Source: Chloroflexota bacterium (GTDB lineage Bacteria; Chloroflexota; Anaerolineae; Anaerolineales; Anaerolineaceae). From it: DNA of 14,434 nt. Both the position numbers and the translations under genes were made by a program. Under the pieces are notes generated by a model that was given only the letters and a program-made list of their open reading frames with translations, was not told the origin of the DNA and made no database searches. The stretch covers positions 1 through 14,434 of the forward strand of contig JAJUJY010000114.1 of the NCBI GenBank assembly GCA_029265085.1. The letters are read 5' to 3'. Below, in pieces: positions 7,319 to 14,434 of this stretch. The number at the start of each line of letters is the position of its first letter. Within the stretch, counting starts at the first letter, position 1.

Positions 7319-8665
7319 TCAACCCTCTCCGAGGCCAAATGAATTTTGGCGGTATTGCATCATGGTTTGCTCAGGGAAGATCCCCCTTTCCCATTCTTCC
7401 ACCACTGAACCGATCACACTGACCGCGAAATCGATCTCGTCGATTTTCACGATCAATGGGGGGTGCAGCCGCATCACATTATTCGATTCGCCAAAATAGC
7501 CTGGATACAAACCCTTTTCTACTGAACGTAAAGCAAATAAACCTCCAAGTGGTTTACCTGTCTTTCGGTCTTCAACCTCCATCCCCAAATGCAATCCTTC
7601 TCCACGCACATCAACAATGCAGTCATATTGAGCTTGTAGTTGTTTCAAACCGCGTTTAAGCTGTTTACCGCACTGTGCAGCATTTGCCACCAAACCCTCT
7701 TGCTCGATAATATCAATCACCTTTCTTGCAACAGCACAGGAGGGGGGATGTCCGGAATAGGAAAATAAGTGTTGAGATTTTCCTAAACAAGCTGCCATTT
7801 CTTCCCGCGCTACACAAGCGCTGAGCGGAACATAACCGGATGTCAGGCCTTTGGCTGCACAAAGGATGTCAGGCGTTACACCAATCGCCTCTATTCCCCA
7901 CCATTTACCGGTACGGCCCATTCCGGTTTGGACTTCGTCAACAATAAACACTGCACCGTACAGATGAGCCAAATTACACAATTCCGCATGAAAACCATCC
8001 GGTGAAACATTATTTCCACCGTCACCCTGGAAAGGTTCAACAATAATCCCTGCCACGTCGCCATTCTTAAGCAGCGTTTCAATTTCATCCAGGATTTGTT
8101 CAACTTGTCCTTCCACAACAGGAAAATCAAACATTGTTACCAGTTCTTCTAGATAAAGCCCCTCCTGCAATCTGCCAAACCCATTTACCGCAATGGAAAA
8201 ACCAGTGGAACCGTGATAAGCCTTGTGGAAAGAAATCATCCGTGGTTTACCAGTAAAACGACGTGCAATCTTAATTGCAGCATCTACGCTATCAGATCCC
8301 GACAAGCCGAACAACACTTTCTTCGCAAAATTACCCGGTGTGATTTCAACCAACTTCTCAGCCAGCTCGATCGCCTCCTGGTTGGGAGAATATGGAAAGC
8401 AGGAATGCTGCAGACGAAGTGCAGCTTGATCGTACACATCAATGACATCCTTCCGCCCGTAACCGACTGAAACCACAGAAGCACCTGCTAAAAAATCAAG
8501 GTAAACATTACCATCAACATCTGTCAGATACATACCTTTCGCAGATTTCAAACAAATACCGTACAGACTTGCGCATTCCGCCAATGGAATGACCTTATTG
8601 ACTCGGGAAATCAATTGCCGAGATAATGGTCCGGGAATCGCATTAGGAACAAAAGCTTTCGTCAT
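7319..8665 (-). CDS. Class III PLP-dependent aminotransferase-fold enzyme, isoleucine 2-epimerase-like
   Basis: This 448-residue, full-length fold-type I enzyme belongs to the class III aminotransferase family. Visible features are SGSDSVDAAIK (122-132; cofactor phosphate site), YHGST (150-154), VDEVQTGMGRTG (242-253, with Asp243 for the pyridine nitrogen), AAKGLTSG (270-277, with Lys272 as Schiff-base lysine) and RLHPPL (399-404). From memory, the SGSD, YHGST, GDGG and PPLV features resemble the Lactobacillus isoleucine 2-epimerase group, which races amino acids in this fold. GABA or other omega-amino acid aminotransferases remain possible. The start ATG 8665 has AAAGGA upstream with a long 11-base gap. 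It lies 206 bases after the C45 gene, a gap without a clear promoter, and its 3' end faces the att region. There is no signal peptide, so it should be cytoplasmic. Confidence 0.88.
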   Translation of the reverse strand: MTKAFVPNAIPGPLSRQLISRVNKVIPLAECASLYGICLKSAKGMYLTDVDGNVYLDFLAGASVVSVGYGRKDVIDVYDQAALRLQHSCFPYSPNQEAIELAEKLVEITPGNFAKKVLFGLSGSDSVDAAIKIARRFTGKPRMISFHKAYHGSTGFSIAVNGFGRLQEGLYLEELVTMFDFPVVEGQVEQILDEIETLLKNGDVAGIIVEPFQGDGGNNVSPDGFHAELCNLAHLYGAVFIVDEVQTGMGRTGKWWGIEAIGVTPDILCAAKGLTSGYVPLSACVAREEMAACLGKSQHLFSYSGHPPSCAVARKVIDIIEQEGLVANAAQCGKQLKRGLKQLQAQYDCIVDVRGEGLHLGMEVEDRKTGKPLGGLFALRSVEKGLYPGYFGESNNVMRLHPPLIVKIDEIDFAVSVIGSVVEEWERGIFPEQTMMQYRQNSFGLGEG

Positions 8666-8871
8666 AATATTGGTTGTCCTTTATAAGGTTATTCCCCAGG
8701 AAAAGGTCACCTTGATCAATCCTCTGAATGATTATTTTCATCGCCGTTTTATCCATACCAAGATCATCCAGGTAGCCTAAACGCGCGTGAACATTACTCC
8801 TCGTGTTGATGTAGGAGCTGAATTGGATTGCCAAATCTCTATATGGTGTTTCTACCGATTAAGAAAAAACT

Positions 8872-10563
8872 TCACCTAAGAATTTGAGGGACGATCTCCT
8901 TATGGTAGTAATCACCCACATTGTGTTGGCTCAATATCTCTTCGAGCCGTGCATGATATTCGTGCGGCAAGGGAGAAAGCCGTTCCAACAACGTTAATCG
9001 ATACATTTCTTCCCTGAGAAAGAGTTCCTGCGGATCGATACTTTCAAGTCGCTGGATCGCAGCTTTTTCATCCCCCGTCCAAAAAGCAGCGATTCCTCCA
9101 TATAGACGGTATTCTGCATTTTGGGGCTGGAGGTAAAATGCCTTCTCTGCGAACTCGACAAAAATCTCGTGCTTACAGAGTGTAAAAGCAAGGTGAGCGG
9201 CTTGAAATTGAAAATCAGCATCATCTGAATACTTATTCGCCAGTCGAAGATAACCTTCCAATTTCTGAACAGGTTGATCCAACTTTAATTTCACAGAAGC
9301 ACGCTCGATCATCTTTTCAGAAAGAGGCATCTGTGGAGCAATCAAATCAGGTGGAATTGAAAAATCCTCGTGGATGTAGTAAAAATTGGCACGGGAACAA
9401 TATTGTTCTCCCCAGGCAAGATACAAACCACCTCCTGAAGGGTCAAAAACCATTGCCTGCTGTGTGCCCTCATTGCACACCCCCCTGCGTGTGCCAAAAT
9501 GGATATAATCTTGCTTGCCGTCAAATGTGGCACGGATAAAATCAATGCCATCCTGGACATCGTAAAAATTTTTCCGAGGAAAATTCCGTGCCACAGCCTC
9601 CCGATCGGAATCGCTATGAAGTATTTTTTCTAAAGCCTCATATTTCTTCAATTGAGGGTCATAGATTGTGTTGAAATTCCACAAAATATCGCTTTCCAAC
9701 TCTTTCTTGGACCAACCATATGGGGTTTGTTCAACCAACCACCCCTGCCCCTGTCGCTGGCTGCTCCAGATTTCACCATAACCCGCTATTACCGGATATC
9801 GATCAAAATAGGCAGGCAACTCTTCAAGGCTCACACATTCTTCCAGAATCATGCGAACCAAAATATTAAGCGAAAATAGATCAGGGTTTGGCTGGCGAAG
9901 TTTTAAGGTCTCCTCGGTAAAAGCCAATCCTTGAAGGTTGTATCCAGATTCAATCCCTATGAGCAGGGGATAATCCACCTGCACCGTAGGTTGATACCCC
10001 GGCACCCGGCGACGAACAACCGCGGTCAACCGTCCAAGCTCCGCGCCACCAAAAGCGGCTGTATCATTGTTCCGCGCGTGAATGATCCTATCATTTTTCC
10101 CCTTCATCAACACACTGGTACAGCCCCCAGCCATTCCAAAATCATATGCAAAGGTAACCATCAGAATACTGTCAACCGGCACTCCTGAGCCAAGGCTTAT
10201 TCCCTGGGCTTCCTCAAAAAACCTGTGAGGAATCTTATCAATCATTGCACGTGCAAAACCATGCCACTTCGCTTTTAGCTGGTCTAAAGGAATTCCCATA
10301 CTCTCTGCCAACCAGGTAATGATCCGGTTATAAGCAGCCAGAGTATCAAGAATTTCCTGCCGCATTAATGCTCCGTATTGCAAACCGATCTCGAAATGGT
10401 CCCCGCAAACATCCAGCAGAGGAACAAAGCCTGGGTAGCGATAGATAGCCCCTTCACGAAACGAGGAAATAATTCCCTGATGGACAATCTGGCTCTCAAA
10501 AGGCCCAAGCTTAATATCGCCTGGGAAAAGGGAGTTTTCTTCGATAGATATTTTGTCAGCCAT
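8872..10563 (-). CDS. C45-family Ntn hydrolase/acyltransferase with C-terminal helical extension
   Basis: This 563-residue protein resembles acyl-CoA:6-aminopenicillanic acid acyltransferase (peptidase family C45). Such proteins self-cleave before a cysteine that becomes the N-terminal nucleophile. Here the expected site is GGCTSV with Gly147-Cys148, followed by ARNNDT (163-168), the counterpart of the family's 'RN.D' motif. Family members hydrolyse or form amide bonds, as in penicillins or N-acyl amino acids. Typical members have about 350 residues. This one continues with about 130 helical residues (430-563) containing TPR-like 'A..AF.L.P.NA.Y.LYGGIA' spacing. The start ATG 10563 lies 4 bases after the stop of the serine hydrolase gene, so translation is probably coupled; an in-frame extension upstream would overlap that gene. 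No signal peptide or membrane segment is seen, so it should act in the cytoplasm. The substrate is unknown. Confidence 0.82.
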   Translation of the reverse strand: MADKISIEENSLFPGDIKLGPFESQIVHQGIISSFREGAIYRYPGFVPLLDVCGDHFEIGLQYGALMRQEILDTLAAYNRIITWLAESMGIPLDQLKAKWHGFARAMIDKIPHRFFEEAQGISLGSGVPVDSILMVTFAYDFGMAGGCTSVLMKGKNDRIIHARNNDTAAFGGAELGRLTAVVRRRVPGYQPTVQVDYPLLIGIESGYNLQGLAFTEETLKLRQPNPDLFSLNILVRMILEECVSLEELPAYFDRYPVIAGYGEIWSSQRQGQGWLVEQTPYGWSKKELESDILWNFNTIYDPQLKKYEALEKILHSDSDREAVARNFPRKNFYDVQDGIDFIRATFDGKQDYIHFGTRRGVCNEGTQQAMVFDPSGGGLYLAWGEQYCSRANFYYIHEDFSIPPDLIAPQMPLSEKMIERASVKLKLDQPVQKLEGYLRLANKYSDDADFQFQAAHLAFTLCKHEIFVEFAEKAFYLQPQNAEYRLYGGIAAFWTGDEKAAIQRLESIDPQELFLREEMYRLTLLERLSPLPHEYHARLEEILSQHNVGDYYHKEIVPQILR

Positions 10564-10567
10564 ATAC

Positions 10568-12055
10568 TTATGCCCGCAGCTTCTTAAAGTAACCCTCATT
10601 CTCGATCTCAAAACCATCCACCTGGCCTTTGTCTCCAAGAATGAATTTTAGATTTCCGGTTTCAAACGGGTCGTTTCGCCAATGGGTCAGATACTCATTA
10701 TCTTGCCAATGCTCCAGGTCACCAACCAGATTGGGAGGAAAATGAATGGTCAGGTGACCGTCCTCCTTACGGACTGTATGCATGCCAAAATAATCGTGCT
10801 CATAAATTCCAGTGTACAGGTCAAGCGGTAGAGCAGGTTGTGTATTCTTTTCACGAGCGCTTAATCGTTTTTGGGCGAATTCTTCTTCACCTCTTCGGAT
10901 ATGGGTAATGAGTTTATAGCACTCCTGACTCCAATCTTTTTGGGACCCGCCCAAGAAAATATCACAGATCATGTACCCCAGTGCTAACTGGAATATACTG
11001 AGATTGATATTCGTGAGAATGACAAATCCTAGATTTTCTTGGGGAACAAATCCACACATGCTAATCATGCCCTGGACCTGGCCGCTATGAAAAACCAACT
11101 TCCGCCCTTTGTAATCAAACACAAACCATCCAAGGCCATATGTCCAGAAGTTGCTTTCGGCATTTAATGCCTTCAAAGCCAGTAATGACCCCGAAGGTTT
11201 TTGAATAATACTTGTGGGTTGAATCATCGACGCGACTGTTTCTGGAGATAAAATCTTATTGCCGTGATATGTTCCATTACCAAGGAACAGACTCAACCAC
11301 TTTGCCATATCCGTCACATTGGATGTGATTCCCCCGGCAGCCTGGCTGCCAAAATCGTACCAGGGAATAGGTTGAACAGGATCGATCATCCGAGAATGCA
11401 TAGATAAAAGGCCGGAATATGGATTAATATGCGGAGAGGCAATATTCTCCAACTTTTGTGCATCCAGAAAATTGGTAGTGCTGTGCTGCATGCCAAGAGG
11501 ATTGAAAATTCGATTCTGGACAAAACTCTCCCAATTATCACCGGTTACTCTCTGGATAATTTCGCCTGCAACCATAAAAGCGATATTAGAATAAACAAAA
11601 CCTGCCCGAAAAGGCTCAGACGGCTGAACATAACGCAGCCTTCGAATGATTTCCTCATTGCTGTATGTGGTGTTGTACAACAATCTTTCTACATCACAAA
11701 CTCCTATACGATGTGAAAGAATATCCCGAATCGTGACATTTTGGGTTACCCATGGGTCATAAACCTGAAAATCTGGCAAATACTTGATGACTTTATCATC
11801 CCATGACAGTTTACCCTCTTCGACCAGCATTCCAATACTGGCTGCTGTAAATGCCTTAGTATTTGATCCAATAGCAAAATTGGTTTCCGCGTCTACAGGT
11901 TCAGATTTACCAACTACTTTAATCCCATAACCTCGGGATGAAATGACTTCCCCTTTATGGATCACGCCCACACCTACCCCTGGCACATTCCACAAGGTGC
12001 GCGCGCTTTCAATCGTATTTTCTAATTCTGATATTGAGATCATTTGGTTCAGCAT
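10568..12055 (-). CDS. Cytoplasmic class C beta-lactamase-like serine hydrolase with DUF3471-like tail
   Basis: This 495-residue product has the three active-site motifs of the class C beta-lactamase/DD-peptidase superfamily: SNTK (Ser64 nucleophile, Lys67), YSN (155-157) and HSG (323-325, replacing KTG). The HSG variant is common in esterases, D-aminopeptidases and related hydrolases, so beta-lactamase activity need not follow. The C-terminal part (about 405-495), beginning 'LDLYTGIYEHDYFG', looks like the DUF3471 barrel often fused to such enzymes. No signal peptide is present, which argues against a secreted antibiotic-resistance enzyme. ATG 12055 has AGGA 7 bases upstream (12063-12066). 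The gene follows the MFS gene by 32 bases and precedes the C45 gene by 4, so the three form one unit. Hydrolysis of imported amides, peptides with D-residues or esters is plausible. Confidence 0.88.
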   Translation of the reverse strand: MLNQMISISELENTIESARTLWNVPGVGVGVIHKGEVISSRGYGIKVVGKSEPVDAETNFAIGSNTKAFTAASIGMLVEEGKLSWDDKVIKYLPDFQVYDPWVTQNVTIRDILSHRIGVCDVERLLYNTTYSNEEIIRRLRYVQPSEPFRAGFVYSNIAFMVAGEIIQRVTGDNWESFVQNRIFNPLGMQHSTTNFLDAQKLENIASPHINPYSGLLSMHSRMIDPVQPIPWYDFGSQAAGGITSNVTDMAKWLSLFLGNGTYHGNKILSPETVASMIQPTSIIQKPSGSLLALKALNAESNFWTYGLGWFVFDYKGRKLVFHSGQVQGMISMCGFVPQENLGFVILTNINLSIFQLALGYMICDIFLGGSQKDWSQECYKLITHIRRGEEEFAQKRLSAREKNTQPALPLDLYTGIYEHDYFGMHTVRKEDGHLTIHFPPNLVGDLEHWQDNEYLTHWRNDPFETGNLKFILGDKGQVDGFEIENEGYFKKLRA

Positions 12056-12087
12056 GGATATTTCCTGATAAGGTTTGATTGAACTAT

Positions 12088-13431
12088 CTAAATTTCTGAC
12101 ACAGAAACCGCTTGAGCTTCCGTTGGCTCTCTTTTTACCTCGCCCTTAGTCACTGGTATGAGCGCAAGAAAAGTAAGGCAGAATATAACCGCCATAACCG
12201 GCCAGATTGCCGTATAGCTGTTATTAAACGTGCCTACCAACCAACCTCCCACCACTGGACCAACCACAGGCCCCAAACTACCGATCAGAGCAGTAAGACT
12301 GACGTAAGTCCCTATATACTTTTCCGACGGCGAGAGATCGGCTGCCATAGGAGTGGTGCTGATCGCAATGAACATGAAACCAATTGAAAATGTCACCATA
12401 ATTATGATGAGCACGACCATACTTGCAACAGCCCAAATGAGCAAACAGGACAACATGCAAATAGCTGCCCCAATCATCATAATAGGTTTGCGGCCAAAAC
12501 GATTAGCCAGCATTCCCGAAGGGATTGCGATCAACAAACAGGTGGTTGGAATAATCACCATTAAGGTACTGGCTAAACCAGCAGAAACACCCAACACAGT
12601 TACAGTATAAGAGGTAACAAAAGATGTTCCAACCGCCAGGCCAAGTAAAGAAAAGAAATGGGTCAATGAGAAAAACGCCAAACTCTTTGAATCCTCTTTT
12701 GGCAAAGTTTTGAGTGTATAAAGAATTTCTTTAAAACTGGCGCTTTTCCCCGGAGCCGATAAATCTCCCGCATGTGGTTCTTTAACTGTTTTCCACACCA
12801 AAAGCACTGCCACCAAAACAAATCCTGCTGCTACCCACATTGGTAAAGGCCGGTAAATCGAATAAAGAGCAGCACCCCCAAAAATAACAACCATACTGGT
12901 AAAACCATTCAATACCTGAGAAACGGTATTCGCATTAACCCGTTGTTCTGAAGAGACAATATCAAATAACATCACCCGTCCGGGACCGAGCATTACCGGA
13001 TAAGCAATCAAAATGATAACCAGGGCAATAAGAAATGGGATTAGATAACCTGACAATTGGGATGTTGCCCCATTTAACTGTGCCGGAATCATTTCAGGCA
13101 TCAATGCCATAACAATCAAAGCAACAACCATAAATGGCATACCGAAAACCACAAACGGCATTCGGCGTCCCATTTTTGATTTCGAGGTATCACTGAGAAC
13201 ACCAATGAAAGGTTTTAAGATCATTGAAATTGCATTGCCAAGTGACAGGATTAAACCAGTCACAGCAGCTGAGAAGCCAAAACCCAAAACACCTGGACCA
13301 GCATCGAACACAGAGCTGCCAGCTTGCAAGTAGATTGGCACATAGGAGTTATATAGAGTCCACATTGTGTCCAGGGAAGCAAAGATTAATGAAACCAGAA
13401 TTACTTTTTTAAGGTTAAGCTTCATTTTCAT
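12088..13431 (-). CDS. MFS permease, complete copy
   Basis: This 447-residue membrane protein has about twelve hydrophobic helices. It shows LSDTSKSKMGRRMPF (79-93), the cytoplasmic loop 2-3 signature in a form resembling the GPH/SLC45-like side of the superfamily, and a second copy, ANRFGRKPIM (309-318), after helix 8. Asp21 and 'YNSYVPIYLQ' lie in helix 1. It is read as a proton- or sodium-coupled transporter; the substrate cannot be told from sequence. ATG 13431 is preceded by AAGGAG (13439-13444) at 7 bases. A second ATG two codons on (13425) is less well placed. It is a paralogue of the next permease to the right and sits just upstream of two amide-hydrolase-type genes, suggesting uptake of their substrate or export of a product. 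Confidence 0.92.
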   Translation of the reverse strand: MKMKLNLKKVILVSLIFASLDTMWTLYNSYVPIYLQAGSSVFDAGPGVLGFGFSAAVTGLILSLGNAISMILKPFIGVLSDTSKSKMGRRMPFVVFGMPFMVVALIVMALMPEMIPAQLNGATSQLSGYLIPFLIALVIILIAYPVMLGPGRVMLFDIVSSEQRVNANTVSQVLNGFTSMVVIFGGAALYSIYRPLPMWVAAGFVLVAVLLVWKTVKEPHAGDLSAPGKSASFKEILYTLKTLPKEDSKSLAFFSLTHFFSLLGLAVGTSFVTSYTVTVLGVSAGLASTLMVIIPTTCLLIAIPSGMLANRFGRKPIMMIGAAICMLSCLLIWAVASMVVLIIIMVTFSIGFMFIAISTTPMAADLSPSEKYIGTYVSLTALIGSLGPVVGPVVGGWLVGTFNNSYTAIWPVMAVIFCLTFLALIPVTKGEVKREPTEAQAVSVSEI

Positions 13432-13609
13432 TGAGAATCTCCTTTTTAAGCGAAATGAAAAAAATCATTGAGAAGGGGGTATTTGTTTCAGTCAAGCTGA
13501 TTCAGTAATCGATGGAGAAAAATATTCTTACTTAGCAAGTGCAAACAGAAATGCTTTCTGATTTTTCGGTCATCTGGCATCTGGTTTTCCTTAAACGAAT
13601 CGGAATAAA
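13432..13609 (-). other. Spacer between the two MFS genes
   Basis: The only clear element is the AAGGAG ribosome binding site of the left permease (13439-13444). A short perfect hairpin, CAGAAA/TTTCTG (13546-13560), is followed on the + strand by ATTTTT, but there is no + strand gene for it to terminate. No -35/-10 pair with proper spacing was found on the - strand. Confidence 0.4.
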
Positions 13610-14434
13610 TCAGATCGTTTCACCAGCCACATTAATCTTTGCTTCAACTGTGTTTTCCTTTTTCGCTTCACCACGAGAAACAAAAAGCAATGCCAGGAGC
13701 GCCAGACCAAAACAAACAGCAATAATCGGCCAAATTACCGCATAATTATTGTCGAACAAACCAACCAGCCATCCACCCAAAGTTGGACCAATGATCATCG
13801 CAATGGTTGACGTGAAAAACAGGATACTTAAGAACGTACCCAGGTATCGATCAGAAGGCGAATGGTCTAACATCATAGGCACATGACTGATATTGGTAAA
13901 AATCCATCCCAAAGCAAAAATAGAGACAGCGATAAACGTGAAAGTCAGATTTGGGATGAAGAATAAAGCCACTGCGGCAAACATACAAATCAGGCTGCCA
14001 ACCAACATCAATTTTTTTCGTCCAAAGCGATTGGCTAACAACGCAGCAGGTACAGCCATGACCATTGCAATAACTGCTAAAGCAATCATTAGCAAACTGG
14101 CCGTGCCCGTATCTGTATGCAAAACAGAAACGGCGTATGAGGTAACAAAAGCTTGCCCCAGAGATAAACCGAGATAAGTAAAAATCATGGTCAGGCAATA
14201 GTAGATCAAACTACTTAATTCGGGTTTAGGGAGGGTGCGGATCGTACGCAGAATCTGCCTTGGGCTGGTTTTCACTTCACTGGCAGACGAATCGGTTACA
14301 GCTGGTTCTTTAATCGTTATCCATACAATAATGACTGCTATTAAGATAAAAATAGCCGCTGCCCACATAGGCAGCGGTCGGTATAGTTTGTAAAGTATGG
14401 CACCTCCAGCCACTACAGCAAACATCATGAGGCC
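13610..14434 (-). CDS. MFS permease, paralogue of the neighbouring gene (5' end beyond window)
   Basis: The open frame runs through the right edge. The visible part is 274 residues ending at TGA (13612-13610). By alignment with the adjacent permease it begins near residue 175, so about 175 residues are missing; the internal Met codons near 14428 are not the start. Shared features include 'LYRPLPMW', 'FVTSY', 'LLANRFGRK', 'DHSPSDRYLGT' and 'GGWLVGLFDNNYAVIWP'. About six helices remain, corresponding to the C-terminal half. It is separated from the next permease by 178 bases without a promoter that I can recognise, so the two may be co-transcribed. Divergence across the transport helices suggests different substrates, or two subunits, rather than a recent duplication. 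Confidence 0.9.
   Translation of the reverse strand, partial: GLMMFAVVAGGAILYKLYRPLPMWAAAIFILIAVIIVWITIKEPAVTDSSASEVKTSPRQILRTIRTLPKPELSSLIYYCLTMIFTYLGLSLGQAFVTSYAVSVLHTDTGTASLLMIALAVIAMVMAVPAALLANRFGRKKLMLVGSLICMFAAVALFFIPNLTFTFIAVSIFALGWIFTNISHVPMMLDHSPSDRYLGTFLSILFFTSTIAMIIGPTLGGWLVGLFDNNYAVIWPIIAVCFGLALLALLFVSRGEAKKENTVEAKINVAGETI

Noticed and set aside
7303..7326. Palindrome GAAAAATTTTTC at the aminotransferase stop as a terminator
   Set aside because: The stem is A/T only with hardly any loop; the flanking AGGG/CCCT pair is separated from it by mismatches, and no T-run follows on the - strand.
7204..7500. An intron-split tRNA (group I intron in the anticodon loop) instead of a fragment
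   Set aside because: A 5' half starting GCCCCCG should appear on the - strand to the right; I found none, and the interval soon enters an intact aminotransferase gene.
8777..8800. Tiny frame MFTRV after GAGGAG as a leader peptide
   Set aside because: The ribosome binding site is only two bases from the ATG, which is too close, and nothing in the five residues suggests an attenuator.
8643..8834. A 63-residue - strand frame in the gap before the aminotransferase gene
   Set aside because: It would start at TTG without a ribosome binding site, overlaps the aminotransferase start, and shows no recognisable motif.
10568..12055. A true beta-lactamase conferring antibiotic resistance
   Set aside because: There is no signal peptide, the third motif is HSG rather than KTG, and the gene is coupled to a cytoplasmic C45 enzyme.
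13546..13566. Short hairpin plus T-run on the + strand as a terminator
   Set aside because: The stem has 6 mostly A/T pairs, and there is no + strand gene upstream for it to end.

Overview
The window joins two unlike blocks, with the 3' half of a tRNA gene between them. The left block (to about 7150) is GC-rich and read on the + strand. The right block (from about 7300) is AT-richer and read entirely on the - strand. Two hand-counted rows show the contrast: 6601-6660 is 39/60 G+C and 12901-12960 is 23/60. The style of the left-hand proteins suggests a Chloroflexota bacterium, perhaps Anaerolineae. They include an ABCG-like ATPase fused to FHA domains, a lipoprotein with an Ala/Thr/Gln-rich stalk, and a membrane Ser/Thr kinase with Pro/Thr-rich linkers and an outer beta-propeller. 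This placement is inference from protein style; no ribosomal or other marker gene is present.

Left block: the last codons of an upstream gene (possibly pirin-like) end at 58 and are followed by a good intrinsic terminator (93-126). A 395-base gap carries a perfect -10 hexamer. Three tightly spaced genes follow: (1) a 1080-residue protein with three FHA domains, an ABC ATPase and a permease; (2) a 341-residue lipoprotein; (3) a 785-residue transmembrane Ser/Thr kinase with an extracytoplasmic TolB/WD40-like propeller. The permease's last outer loop and the lipoprotein's C-terminus share a proline-run plus coiled-coil module, differing in length by exactly one heptad. A plausible reading is a kinase-gated, FHA-controlled ABC complex whose outer parts contact each other. 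No function is known to me for this arrangement.

Boundary: 15 bases past the kinase stop lies a - strand tRNA 3' half (anticodon, variable loop, perfect T-arm, 3' acceptor strand), best read as tRNA-Arg(UCG). Its 5' half is absent. The match stops at the anticodon loop, inside a 7-bp inverted repeat with a 6-bp spacer, which is the geometry of a tyrosine-recombinase crossover site. The orientation predicts an integrated element to the right, with the intact tRNA beyond the right edge. The composition and strand switch agree.

Right block (read right to left): two paralogous MFS permeases (the first cut by the window edge), a cytoplasmic class C beta-lactamase-like serine hydrolase, a C45 (isopenicillin-N acyltransferase-like) Ntn hydrolase with a C-terminal helical extension, and a class III PLP enzyme resembling isoleucine 2-epimerase. 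None of the enzymes has a signal peptide. The set looks like uptake and intracellular breakdown or remodelling of an amide- or peptide-linked compound, possibly containing D-amino acids, rather than secreted beta-lactam resistance.
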